The notes under the pieces were generated by a model, which saw only the letters and a list, made by a program, of their open reading frames with translations, did not search any database and was not told where the DNA came from. From Isoetes taiwanensis (taxonomy: Eukaryota; Streptophyta; Lycopodiopsida; Isoetales; Isoetaceae): 64,000 nt of DNA. Shown here one piece after another: positions 31,900 to 43,515 of the stretch; within the stretch, counting starts at the first letter, position 1; every line of letters begins with the position of its first letter. The stretch covers positions 11,930,697 to 11,994,696 of the forward strand of contig JAJEKV010000034.1 of the NCBI GenBank assembly GCA_021234155.1. Reading direction: 5' to 3'. The position numbers were made by a program, and so were the translations under genes.

Positions 31900-34434
31900 G
31901 TCATCCATTCGCCAAAGCTAAACTACGTAATGGCATACGCCAATTACGGACATGCACTCAAAAGGCGGACAATTACAAAGCCAGCCAATAGCCTCAAGGC
32001 AAAAGCCAACTAAACACCTGGCCATACTAATTTACACACGCTTGGACAAATTATAGACGTAACGCTTAATCATTTGTTGTGGGGACATTAATTATGCAAA
32101 TGCAAATTTAAGTCAATCGCTATAAAATTAATAGACAGAGTATGAGCAGCCTATAGAAATGATAGATAGGAGTATGAGCAGCTATAGAAATTTAAGGCAC
32201 TGCTACAGAAATAATAGACAGGAGTATAGGCAGAAGATTTATTGACAGTAAACACAGAGCAAACACTGCACACTAATCAGAGCAATGAACAGAAGCCTAT
32301 AAACACTTGAACAATACTGATCTTGAGCAGCCTTCTCGTGGTTCTACCGAGTTTGGAGCAAAGACGACCTTTGGGCAAGATCTTCGCGATGATCTTGAGC
32401 CTGAAGTTCTTGAGTTCTTGAGCTTCTGAAGTTCTTGAGCCGCCTTGAGCAAGTCCGCAATCAAAAGCAAGAAATGAAATTCAAAAACTTATATAGATTT
32501 TCCTATAAAGCCGAAGCCGGTCGGCTTTTAGATCGACGGGTTTCATTCAGATCGACTTTTGATCGACGGTCCGATAGAAGCGAAAGCGCTTATTCTAGAT
32601 TTCATGGATCGACTCTTTTAATCGACGGGTCCGATAGAAGGGAGCGTTATTTAAATTTCGCAGATCGACTTTTAATCGACAAACAAGAATCTTAACGATT
32701 GGGCCTAATGGATGGGACGCCGATTGTAAATGAAAGCATTAAATGGTTTCATTTATCACCGTAGATTGTGAAATCCCATAATTAGATTTTCACTCAGAAA
32801 AAGCAAAGACAATTAATCGGATAATTTGAAACTACCACCTATCTTTTGCCGCCAAATTTTCTTGTCATTCGAACTCGAAAGAACGGGAAGAACAGAAGAA
32901 CTCGAAGAGAACCGAAGAACTAGGAAGAAGCCGCTACCGAAGCCGATGTCGAAAAGCCTTCATGTAAGTTCATATACTCTTCCGCATCCCAAGCTCCAAA
33001 TTAATCCCATAATCTTATGTAGATTGAACAAATGTTGGAGAAGAATGTTACATGTCGATTAATTTAATTTGAAGAGGAGGGTAAATTGCAAGATAGAATC
33101 ACGATCCGAAGCAAAGATGCCATGGAGTTCCTCTTGGAAATGATCATGTGAAGATCCTAGTAACCACCGCTATTTCAACGACGTAAGCATTACCCGTAAG
33201 GCATCCCGATGGAGACACAAGTGAGGGTGAAAGCATCTAACCTTTGTTGCATGGCCAATAATTCGCTAAAGAAGGTGAGTTTCATTTTCTTGGAAGAAAT
33301 AGAGGAAGATACATCAAAAAAGTAGATTGAGTGCTTATACTAAGATGCACAAGATGATTCCGCCATACACGATGAAATTAAAACGCTTGCATACCGCATC
33401 ATTCATTCAAAATTTCAAAACTATAAGGCCCTGCACTGCACTATTGTGAATTTAAAAAACACTAGACACTCTTTACATTGTTTTAATTACATCCGGTGTT
33501 ATTCATCCAGGTGTTGTTCCTCAAGAATCTCAAATGTGGCACACTAGTCTCAAATGCCGTTGTAACAAGATAAGCCGCACACAAGAATCGGGCAAATAAG
33601 ATGGTGCAGCTATTGGGATATTACCCAAAATGGCTTCGAGGTCCGCAAGAAGTCTCATTCTCACCGAAAGCATTCTCCATTTCAAGCCCTCCGCAGCACC
33701 CGACACAACTCATTGAATAAGCCTATGCTTGTAGCCTATGCCGGGCACAGAGGAACTTCGCTTGAATACGCCAGACGATGTTCTTTTGAATACGCCAGCG
33801 CCAATTCATAAATCAGAAGTTAGAGAGAAAACAAATTAGTGATTTCACGCCATGAGTTTAATACCATTCATTTGTAATTTAAATGCACCACCGGGCATTA
33901 GTAGAAGTCTTTTGAATTGTAAACTCATTTAATGCATTAATAAAATTAGCGTGTCTTTGTTAGGAAATATTAAGATACCTAAAGCTAGTTATCAGATGCA
34001 ATTCACGCCATGCGTGTATCATGTATTGTACTTTAAAGCAAAGATCGTATTTCTTCAGAAAGCCTTTTGAATTCGGCTCTTTCAATTTTGAGAGAGTCAA
34101 GGAAATCACACCAGGCGCGAAATATATTTGTGTGCAAAATGTTTAAATTGTATTGTGTAAATACACACCGGGCATGAATTGCATAAAGCTAATTGTCAGA
34201 TGCAACCACGCAGCATGTATTGACTACAATTTACCTATTTTTACCGGCAAGGATTTTTCAGCTCTCTCAAAATTAAGAATGAAAGAGCTTAGACCAAAAA
34301 AATTTTCCTCAAGAAATTACGCTCGCTTTCAAGTTAGAGTTGACACTAAAGAAACATATTGCAGTCATTAAATCCTTGTATTGCCATTGAAAAATTTTAC
34401 ATAAAGTCTTTTATGAGAGTTGCCCAGCTCTGTG
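31900..34434. other. Non-coding stretch with short repeats
   Basis: I see no gene. At 32.51-32.69 kb the motifs 'gatcgacttttgatcgac' and 'ggtccgatagaag' recur two or three times. At 34.07-34.29 kb a 'ggctctttcaattttgagag' phrase is mirrored by 'ctctctcaaaattaag..tgaaagagc', and 'aaagctaRttRtcagatgca' occurs twice, which suggests a decayed foldback element. The rest is AT-rich. Confidence 0.45.
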
Positions 34435-34743
34435 TTACAAAATTACAAAAGTTCTAGGTAGTTTAAGGAGATGCCTAGCTCCATTCATAATCATCATTTG
34501 AGGCCTTTTTTGGAGATACTCACCGCTTTTCGAACCAAAACCTAATAACAAAAAAAAAACAAATTCAGCCTCCCCCTCCTCCTCCTCCTCCTCCTCCTTC
34601 TTCCTCCTCGAAGTTTCATCCGCCATCTCTTCAAGGATGGCTTCTGCAATAACTTCATCATCGGAGGAGGAAAGGGCGTCCATTATAATATGCTTCTTCT
34701 CTTCCTCCAATTCTTCTCGCCACTCCTCATCTGCTTCCTCCAT
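34435..34743 (-). pseudogene. Possible N-terminal piece of a Harbinger-type transposase gene
   Basis: The minus frame starts MEEADEEWREELEEEKKHII, continues MDALSSSDDEVIAEAILEEM and ADETSRRKK, then enters a (GAG)n glutamate microsatellite. A start rich in Ser-Asp-Asp-Glu followed by an Ala-Ile-rich helix and RRK resembles plant PIF/Harbinger transposase N-termini as I know them. The downstream DDE domain is not found; after the microsatellite the frame loses sense. The microsatellite (gga/tcc repeats, about 34.57-34.61 kb) has probably altered this end. Confidence 0.35.
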
Positions 34744-35700
34744 TTCTTCTTTTTTTGAACCTCTTTCTCCATCTCTTCATCACTCCATCTCTTCACCGAC
34801 CGCGGGTGTATGGGGACTCGTGGCTGCTAGTGCCGGTGTTGAGATACTCCTTTCCGAAGCTTACCCTCAAGAAACAAGTCCTCGTGATTCATCCGGGTCT
34901 ATGGTGTGGAAGGCAGCCACAGAGGCATCCTCGTGGGATGGGGAATGGATTTCTTGATCACTTTTTGATCTTCCCCTTCGCCTACTCTGAGGCGCAGTCC
35001 CTGGGATGGAGCGGGACAAAGTGGGGGCAAAGATGGCTCACCATGGTAAGGAAGAAAATGCAGGCTTAGAAGAAAGAAAGGATGGGGTTGAAGGAATGGA
35101 GGGTTTCATGCAAGATATAGTAGTTGCATGCAAGGTTTCGTATAGGCGCGGTTGTAATTATGATTCCATCACATCATATACGAATTATATCATATACGAA
35201 TTAGCTATTATTACTTCTATTGAATTAATTACACCCTAGGTTATCATTAATTCTCTATAGAATTACCCACATGTCAGCTATACTTAAAACCTATGTTGTC
35301 ATTAATTTTGTATAATTACCTAGACCTCAAATTTATACTTACAACCAACTTTGGCCTATCTAAAATTATTTAATCATACTTACCTCATTAGTACTACTAA
35401 CATACACCCTATGTTATCATTAATTTTGCATAATTACCTACACCTAAGCTATACTTACAACCTATTTTTGGCTGCACTTACAATATATATTTGTCCATTT
35501 AATGGTTTTTTTAGTATTTTTTAAAGTTCTCTTTAATCTATTCTCAAAATTACTTTGTCCTTTTTTTGAACTAATATTAAGACATTTAACTTTAGATAGG
35601 TGAAGCGTGTAGATCCTAAAAAGGGTAAAAATGTAATCCCCCTACATGTTTCAACATTGTTACCACATGTTCTTATCACATTGTTACCCCATTGTAAACA
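34744..35700. other. Non-coding stretch
   Basis: Nothing recognisable. Between 35.2 and 35.5 kb the phrase 'cctatgttatcattaattttg(c/t)ataattacctA' recurs in three diverged copies, a weak local repeat. Confidence 0.45.
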
Positions 35701-35721
35701 TTGTTCTTGTAGGTCAATGGT

Positions 35722-36150
35722 GTGGACCACCGAAAGGGTGTTGAGGCTGAGACTACTAAGCCAATTATCCTCTACAGTAGGTTGGATTGGAAGAATAAGA
35801 AGGTGAAAGTGAAGCACCAATGCAATAAGGAGCTAGTAGGTGAAGGAACTATCATACTAGCTGATCCTATCCAAGCTGTCAATGATGAAAGGTTAGGAGA
35901 GGATAAAGTGGGTGTGGCCATAACAAGTTTAGAAGAAAAATGGAAGGAAAAAGGGTCAAATCACCGTGATTGCACCGCTTGTATTAAACAATTGAGGTTC
36001 CATGCATCATGCCATGGCCTATAGCCCGCATTGAGTTTATAGGAGAATTCCTTTACCAAAGCCGAGGTTGTGGATGACATCGATTTTCTTAATGCACCTC
36101 CAATAGCCGCCAGACCACATTTTCAGAGAAGAGGGCACACCTGGCAGGAA
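35722..36150 (+). pseudogene. Possible C-terminal segment of a CACTA-type transposon protein
   Basis: The plus frame reads GVEAETTKPIILYSRLDWKN, VAKG-like GEGTIILADPIQAVNDERLG, then DKVGVAITSLEEKW and, after a frame change, MPWPIARIEFI. The pattern (a strand ending in Y/S, 'GTI..DP...V....LG....V.I', then a W-P near the end) resembles a C-terminal domain I know from plant CACTA (En/Spm-like) transposon proteins. It lies directly upstream of the transposase-like gene below and may be a separate nested element. This is a pattern match only. Confidence 0.3.
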
Positions 36151-36220
36151 ACATTATCTTAGCAAGAGGTCCAAGTCAAGTAGTGATTGTTCACGTGAAG
36201 CTCTGACTAAGGTAAGGGGA

Positions 36221-38562
36221 ATGGAATGTTGTTGGGCTAATTGTGTTCAGAAGTTTGAAATTGAGGAATTGGTGGAAGCAAGAGCCACCTTCCAAGAGTA
36301 TAGTTGTGATGAGAGGAGGACTTACATGTACTCCATTCATGAGCTTGCACTTCAAGATGAAAAATTTCCAAAGAAAAAAAAATACCCACTGCTAGGGACA
36401 TGGATATGTAAAGTTGCATGGATAAATATTCATGGCATTCCAATTTCATCTTGGCAAAATTGGCAAGCAAGTCATGCAAAGGGGAGTAAAATTGCATTAC
36501 ATGGAAATAATGGCATGTTGAGGCCAACTTCTAGGATCCTGGCTGTTAGGGAGGTTTTTGAAAAATATGTTGAATTCAATGCTGAGAATATGTCATATAA
36601 AAGTAGGAAAGATCAACAGGGAAAAATAGTTGTCGAGAAGAGATTGCCATCCCATTGTACCCAGAAGAGCATATTGGAGGAAGTGAATGCTTTGCTTCGA
36701 GAACTACAAGTACCTACAATATCTCAACCCAACTTCAGTAGACTATGGAGCAAGCACTTCAAGCATGTCACTATAGACACTTCGAACAACTTTGCAAAGT
36801 GCAACTTGTGTGCTAAGTTGAAAGAGATTCTGGATAAGACCAAGCAACCAAGCCAAAGGGCTAAGATAAGGGAGCAAATGAAAGATCACATGACAGACCA
36901 ACTATCATATAGATCCACTTATTGGATGTGGAGAACATTATCATGTTTGGAACCCAATAACTATGTTTGTATTATACATGACAAGATGGATCAATCGAAG
37001 ACTTGTTTGCCACAGTATAGTTACATACCCAACCAAATCAATAGAGCTTATCCTTTGCAAGTCTCTCCGACAGTAATAGTGCATGGCTCGGTGCCAATTT
37101 ATTATGGCCATTTTAGTTTGCAATTGTGGAGTGATGGTCCTGATTTTCATATTGGAAGTGTGATGAGGTGCTTGAGGAACTATGAGAGTGGTTATTCTGG
37201 TGACCTCCACAACCCCCGAGGTGGTAGCCAACCACTCTTCAAAGGCATTGTTGGATAGAAAGCCTAATAATTTAGAGAAGTTTACTAAGGCAAGGTTTAG
37301 GAAGTCGTGCTTCTAAACATGTTGGAGCCTCAAGTTCACGCCCCCAACCTCGAGATCTACCACCAAGGTTCCTCCTCCAACTTGACACCAGGCCGACGTA
37401 ATAAAAAACAGTATATGTTCTCATTCCTATCTTATTTAACAAATGTGGGTGTCTTTGAAAGAGTGAATTTAGGGTTCTTAATGCCCGGACATACTCATGA
37501 GGATGTTGATGCATTTGGGAAGTATAGTGCCAGCTTGAAATCTCAAACGCGGACCAATCTTCCTAGACTAATGGAAGTTCTTAGTGAATGCATTTCACCT
37601 TCTCCTATAGGGTTGATCATACAAGAGGTGCCCGATTGGAAGAATTTTATCGGAAGGTTATGCTCTTGATATGGAAGGTCAATCTAGACCTCTTCAAGAC
37701 AACTTTTCTCGATCATGGGAAATAAGCCAATAATGCAATGGAAGATGAGACCTTCGTGATGATAAATGGAGGCCGATGAGGGAGTACCTATATGGCACCT
37801 AAGATGAAAATGGTAAACCTAAGATTCCAAGGGGTCAACCAAAAGCTCTTAAGCCTTTTGCAGAGGTGGATTCATTGCAAAGCATATTGGACGGCATTTC
37901 TGAATACGTCAAGCATTGGACAAATAACCCCGATGATACCAACCTTGCATTGATAGATTATTGGACACAGGTACATGGATTATTGGGACAAGTAGACACA
38001 TCCTCTGATGAACTGAAAGATGGATGGCTACCTAAGACTAGGTGGAGAGACTTGATAACACCTGAGGAAGTTGATGATGTGGTTAGTAGTATTCGCAAGT
38101 CGATGGCTCCTCCAGCTGCTGAAAAATACTATGTTGGTCCTAGGAAAGGAAGGCCTAAATATCTCGGGCTGGAGGATTATGATCCCGAAGATGACTTGCT
38201 TTGCCATCAATTTGCACTTATAGTACCAGAGCGCAAAGAGATATACCTCGCGGTGGATGGGTTACACCATCTCTAAGTTTGCAAAGAAGTAGGTGACCGC
38301 AATGTGAACAAAGTTCGTGGTGGAGTGGTGGTGTCCAAAGGCACCCGCTTAAATGCCGCGGGCAGAGGAAGAAAGGTATAGAGACTGTTGGACAAAGAGA
38401 TGGAAGAGAAATCCTATTGAAGGGGATGATTGGGTTGAGTTAGATACTATTTTGTTTTCATGGACCCCAAAGGTCATCCCACGCAAGACTGCTAGGGTTA
38501 CAATACCTGTGGAAGTGAGGAAGAAAGCTATGATATCTCTAGGGGTCACTTCTGAGAAGTAA
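36221..38562 (+). pseudogene. DUF7869-like, transposase-type protein (broken)
   Basis: A long frame (36221-37255, 345 residues) starts CCWANCVQKF, carries a Cys pair (FAKCNLCAKLKEI, about residues 190-202) and VCIIHDKMDQSKT with an Asp in the position of a first catalytic acid (about 252). A QLD at about 37.38 kb would be the second, just before NKKQYMFSFLSYLTNVGVFE, where frames change. GHTHEDVDAFGKY (about 37.49 kb) gives the third acidic position. The PGHTHEDVD motif and the NK..Y..SFLSYL block before it are typical of DUF7869-type proteins, which look like an RNase-H-fold transposase family of unknown mechanism. Later frames (37866-38276, 38353-38562) continue as the C-terminus: DGWLPKTRWRDLITPEEVDD, VLFSW-like ILFSWTPKVIPRKTARVTIP. 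Stops separate these parts, so it is a recent but broken copy. Confidence 0.65.
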
Positions 38563-38764
38563 TTGGCAATATGTAACTCGACATGCATATGTAAAATATT
38601 TTTAATTTTTAATGCAATCGTGTTGTGCTGTTATAAAAAAAAGTCACATTCTCGATGCAAATTTACTAACCCGAAAAAAAGTTGCAGTGCCAAAATGGTC
38701 CAAAATCCTGACATAAATCCAATTTAAATGAATGATGGTTTAATGTGCTTAAGAGTTTAAAGTT

Positions 38765-39470
38765 ATGAAAGATGTTGAGGGGGAGAGAAGTTCAGAGAAG
38801 AGTGCAAGTGGGGAATCTCAAAGCTATGCAGGGGACTCCGAAACGGATGACGGCGAAATGGCAGATTCGTTGTTCTTGGATCCAGACGAGCAAATAAAGA
38901 AGTTGCAGAAGGAGGCCCAAACGATGGAGCAGATGGCTCAGTTTTATCCACTGGGGATTAGCCACAAGTTGCTGCTGGATATAAGATGCTTGAAGGTTTG
39001 CACTGGTAAAGTGGTCCTCTTCAATTACAGGGAATTCAATGCAGCTCACATGCTGGAGATAACCTCATGGTGCATCATCCTGTTGTGGATCTGATGCCAG
39101 TAGACGTGATTCCATTCAGCAGAGCTACAGGTGAGTTGTTTAGGTGGAACACGGAGGAAGACCTCAAGGGTAAAGATGTGAGGTTCTCGAGAAAGAACCC
39201 TCGCCCCTCTCAGATTTGCCTCTCAATGGCTTGCGCGACTGGGGAGTTGAGAAGGGCCCCAAGTCTTATGTTGGTGCCTTCCCTAGAAAGGACCCATGTC
39301 CCTTATACTTGGGATTTTCGACCAAAGTCGAAGTCGAAAGCCCCTTTCTCGACCGAAAGTCGAGTCGAGAAAGCCCCCATGTCCTCTTGTAATGGTGGAC
39401 TTTCTCGACTCACGAGTCGAGAAAGGTGCCGAGTCCTCTGCCCTCAACGCTGTCTATTAGATCTTTAAAA
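38765..39470 (+). pseudogene. Unidentified coding-like stretch after the DUF7869-like gene
   Basis: A first frame (38765-39094) is acidic at the start (SGESQSYAGDSETDDGEMAD) with a charged helix (DPDEQIKKLQKEAQTMEQMA). A second frame (39067-39468) overlaps it, and the sequence there carries three tcgac/gtcga palindromic phrases (agtcgagtcgagaaag, cgactcacgagtcgag). No family was recognised. It may be the tail of the same mobile element. Confidence 0.25.
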
Positions 39471-39628
39471 TGAGTGTGCTGACTTAGTTCTATTTATTTA
39501 TTGCAGCCCGTAATCTAATCAGATCATACACGCTCGGCAACAGTGGAAGGCATTGGGTTGTCCCGAGCACCCTAAAAGAAACAAAGCTCCCTCAGACAAG
39601 TGGAAGACCTTCGAGAAGTTGTGCTGAT

Positions 39629-40490
39629 ATGTTCTTCTGGAAAGCCACGAGGATGATAAAGCAGATGATGAAGATGAGAAGAAGAAGAAGAAGAAAACAA
39701 CAAGAAAAGGTAGGGAATTCCTACTGGACTAGTATGACCTCATTATATGCAATGAAGCTATCTGAGAAAAATGGACAGAGATTTAGGCCCTCTGGACAAA
39801 AGATAAGCTTAAAGACAGTAGACTTAAAGTTACAGGACTTAACGAACAAAGAAATGCTAGATCGACAGAGCAAAATACTGGATCTACAAGCAATTTATGA
39901 AAAAGATACAGGACTTAACGAACAAAGAAATGCTAGATCTACAGAGCAAAATACTGGATAGAACTATCTTGCTAAGGAAGACAAGGAGTTCAAAACTGAA
40001 GAATGCAAAGGATTACGCGACGGCCTGAAGAGACAACGTGCATTGGAAGAGGGCATCACAGAATTTTGCAATGTTGCCACCAACGCGAGCAAAGGTTTTG
40101 AATACTATAAGGTGAAGGTCTCGCTTGATGCTGATGACATGAAGGAATTAAACTGATTATGCCAGCCCTACATGAATACCAAGCTGAAGCAGACATCAAA
40201 CCGCCCCCTTCCCTGATTCTGCTATGGCACTTCTGAAGCGCAAGCTTGGATTCAGGGTGGTGCTATTTAAAACAGACTAGGAACGTGTGCCCGGCGATGC
40301 CGAGCATTAGTCGTAGACGTGTGTCATGGCTGGATTTAATGGTGTTTGTAAGCGAAACAGAATGTTATAGATTTGCCATGTCTATAGATGGATCAAAGTG
40401 TGAAGTTAGGAGGCATCCGCCCCAGATAAACCACCCACCATGCGGGGTCCTTGATCAGTTAGACACCCTTAGATGTGAATTTTAGATGGG
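39629..40490 (+). other. Open frames without recognisable domain
   Basis: A 110-residue frame (39629-39961) starts with a Lys/Arg run (RRRRRRKQQEK) and ends in helix-prone, Leu/Gln-rich sequence produced by a local duplication. A 79-residue frame follows at 40246-40485. Neither shows a family signature. A host or transposon coiled-coil remnant is possible. Confidence 0.2.
39831..39960 (+). repeat. Tandem duplication, 76-bp period
   Basis: The phrase 'tacaggacttaacgaacaaa', continuing 'gaaatgctagat..acagagcaaaatactggat', begins at 39831 and again at 39907, nearly identical. The period is not a multiple of three, so the second copy is read in a shifted frame. Confidence 0.85.
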
Positions 40491-40696
40491 ATGATCCATT
40501 GAACTGCATCCACAGCCTAGCTTATAACAACCTCCCTTCTACATACACTGGTGAATGCCTCATCTCACATACTTAAAAATGGGTGCTCAACGCCAAAACA
40601 TTGTATATCATTAATGAAAGGTGGGGATCCAGAAGAAAAAGATATGTTTACTTAAGAGTCATGTTTGAAATAATAGTGGATCTAGGAAGACTAAGT

Positions 40697-40803
40697 GGTT
40701 CCTCTAAAGGAATCTAGAATGCAATATTAAAGGTTGGAATTATTTAAATGGTTCGTCTAAAAGAACCTAGGATGGTAATATTGAAGGCTGAAATTAATTA
40801 AAT
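40697..40803. repeat. Tandem duplication, 53-bp period
   Basis: 'ggttcctctaaaggaatcta...attatttaaat' at 40697 is followed by a diverged copy 'ggttcgtctaaaagaaccta...attaattaaat' at 40750. It lies in a non-coding stretch. Confidence 0.75.
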
Positions 40804-42229
40804 GGGTAAAAGCAAATAATTTGCATGTTAACCAGGTTATGTTTAGAATATGAGGAAGAGAACAATTGTAATTTGTCTTATACTTAGAAACAAAATTAAC
40901 CAAATAATCCTTCAAGATGTTGGCCTATGCTATATCAAAGGATTTATTATGAGACGAAATAAAGACCTCAATCAAGAAAGTAATTTTAGCTTGCATCAAA
41001 TCATGCAATTGAACGTTTAAGACAAAAGAGTTATTTAAAGTGACATAGCTTAGTAAAACAACATTTAAAACAACTAAGGGTGCACAAAAGTTTGCTGGCA
41101 ATGGCAATAAACCTAATTGCATATAATTATTCTCCAATATCAAGTTCTGTTGACAGAAGAGAGAAACATCAGTCATCAGCTACTCATTTGAGTCATCTTC
41201 AAGTCTCCTAGTTTTTCCCTAGCATGCTTCATCAGCAAAAAAGCATCACGAACCCCCTTGGATTCTAATTAAAAAAATTAATATGTAAGCAATGTTGAAA
41301 TTTGTAGCCATGCATATTAAACCCTTATAGTCTTGAATCCAATAAAGCATCAAATAAAGGAAGCCAGTATGCATTATGATGAAAAGGGAAGAAACTTGCA
41401 AGAAAGATGTAATGACATTGTGCCAACCTTATGCTAAGCGCAGTAATTAAGTGAACATTCGGAGAAGGCACGTACTTACTTTATCCAACATACTATACAG
41501 ACATTAATAAAGGAAATGGATCAATAAAGATGGAGGTTTTGAACACAACAATTTGATCTAGCATTTTCTTCTATGACAAAGCTTAGCAATGCTAAGATGA
41601 ATAATGTTTTTGCCTTAGACCTGAATGTATATGCAAATGGATGCACATATGACTTACACTACAAACAGATTTGTTTTAACCACCTTACAGATCTTAATTA
41701 GCAAAAGCATAAGCTTTCAAAGTAGGGCTCACAATTTACATCTTATTAAAAGGAGTGGATTCCAATAGAGTCCTTTATCTCTTACTTTGTGCATTCCTTC
41801 ACATCGTGCTCCCATTAGTGATTTTTTATTTCTTTACCCAAGTGGAAAAGAGTTTGTTTGGTGTTCATCTGCATGATGTTCACACAACATTCCCCTTTTT
41901 CGGCCTGCATTTTGAATTTCCAAACGTCGTTGCATCATTTTGTATTTGTACATGTTGTAATGGTTCCTATTTTCAATTGTCTTGCATTCTTATATGGTTT
42001 TGTTCTTGTTTCAGAGTGCACTCCATTTTTCATGGATTCCTCATCTTAGCATTGATCCCATCCCTGCTGACTCTATTGCATAGTCTACCTGCTTTCTCAA
42101 TTGCCTCCTCTCCGCCTCGTCTTTTGGCGCCTTTTCGCTCTCCCCGCCACGTTGAATCAATTTGGCTATCACGAACCGCGGAAAAATCTAAATAGCCACC
42201 AAGAAAATACCCAAGAACCGCGCACACCT
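40804..42229. other. Non-coding AT-rich stretch
   Basis: No gene was recognised. A 146-residue plus frame (41755-42195) is hydrophobic, with Phe/Leu/Cys-rich runs, as expected from T-rich DNA, and shows no family signature, so I do not call it a gene. Confidence 0.4.
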
Positions 42230-42697
42230 AAGATAAGTTCTCAAAGACACTTAATATGAGCTTGATGGTCCACCTCAACCACAGGAATACCAGAAGCTTG
42301 AACCACATTCTGACAATCAGACTGATAAAATATGTCATCTGGAGGCAATTGTTGTTGAAGTTGAATCTGTCGGGCTTTTAATGTGTCCAAGATTGCCGAC
42401 AACTCATCCTTACTTCTTCTTCATACAATACCGTAAGGTACCGCTACCCTTTGCCTTTCTAGATGCACTAGATATATCCTTACAAAGCCAATCGCTAAAT
42501 CTTTGGTATGAAACTTTTGTAATCGAATCAGATGATTTCCAAGCACTATGATTTGCCTGAGGCTGAGGAACTACATTAGGACTGGAATCTGTACCTGGTG
42601 GATGCAAATTCCCACTAACTTCCGCTTCCTTACTCGCAACGCCTTGCAAGGGAGGAAAATCCCTTTCTTCAAGAACTACCGAGTAGCCAAAGATCAA
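42230..42697 (-). pseudogene. Unidentified minus-strand coding remnant
   Basis: From 42697 leftward: ERDFPPLQGVASKEAEVSGN, then SITKVSYQRFSDWLCKDISS and GSGTLRYCMKK. A one-base frame change inside a gaagaagaag run leads into RSKDELSAILDTLKARQIQL, QQQLPPDDIFYQSDCQNVVQ and ASGIPVVEVDHQAHIKCL before a stop near 42.25 kb. The sense is continuous across the shift, so a real protein once lay here. Its family is unknown to me. A mobile-element gag or a host exon are both possible. Confidence 0.4.
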
Positions 42698-42791
42698 GGC
42701 AAAGAACTTTCAATCAATTATTTACCCTTTTTGTGCAAAGAATCGGGGGTCACGTATCACCAAATTGGTGATAGACTCACGCCGTTTTTGT

Positions 42792-43293
42792 TCATTAGAG
42801 GTAATTTGAGATCTCATTTTGTCCCATTAAGGGATGCTTAAAAAGCCACATCAGCTTTTTAAACCTTCCCCAAGAGAAGAGCTCCTATTTTATTCCATGG
42901 CCAAAATCATTAATGCGCTCTAACTAACTTTTTCGTTGTCGTTTTTTCTACTATAACTTTTGATCAAAAACTCGATTCGAACACTATTTTATGCAATGGA
43001 GCCTCCTCAAGATCTTTCTAATGACAACCCATTGTTATATCTTTTGGGATGTAAATATATAAGAAAAGAGCAAAACCAAAGATATGGCTTGTATTGAAAT
43101 ACATCATAACCATATATTTGAAAGATCTTTTTTTGATCTAATGCAACAAACGCCGCAAAGATTTTCATGAGTAGATCAAAAGGGGAAAAACGACAAAGAA
43201 TGAAGTTGTTAACCATTAATTGGCTTTGATGTAGAGTACTCATTCTATTGAGGATTCTTATGGGGACAAAAGGAGATCTCAAATTTCTAATGG
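42792..43293. mobile_element. Foldback/MITE-like element, about 0.5 kb
   Basis: The left arm (42792-42828) contains CATTAGAGGTAATTTGAGAT and ctcattttgtcccattaag. The right arm (43257-43293) is its imperfect mirror, 'cttatggggacaaaaggagatctcaaatttctaatgg' read in reverse complement. The arms are about 37 bases with a few mismatches. The interior is AT-rich and non-coding. No target duplication was settled and no superfamily is assigned. Confidence 0.6.
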
Positions 43294-43515
43294 TCGCCTT
43301 GGATGCTAGAACCATATCCGCCTTCCCCATCTCTACTATAAGTGGCCAAAATCAAACAGACCCAAATCCGGCCCCTAACCTTATAGCAAACCCTAACAAA
43401 ACTGATGTTGATGGTGGAGAGCTCTCGGAATAAGCTTTCCAAAGAACCAAAGATCATCGAAAACGGAGTTCAGATGCTCAAGTTACAAGGAAAAACGCCG
43501 GCAGCCCTAAGCGCC

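Noticed and set aside
34755-35239. Plus-strand frames near 34.7-35.2 kb as a gene
   Set aside because: They overlap the minus-strand acidic frame and a microsatellite and show Ser/His-rich low complexity without any domain.
36237-37514. Minus-strand frames antisense to the DUF7869-like gene (36237-36527, 36941-37231, 37272-37514)
   Set aside because: They are shadows of the plus-strand protein, which has clear motifs.
41755-42195. 146-residue hydrophobic open frame as a membrane protein gene
   Set aside because: It is Phe/Leu/Cys-rich as expected from T-rich DNA, has no family signature, no promoter or splice context, and overlaps minus-strand sense at its end.
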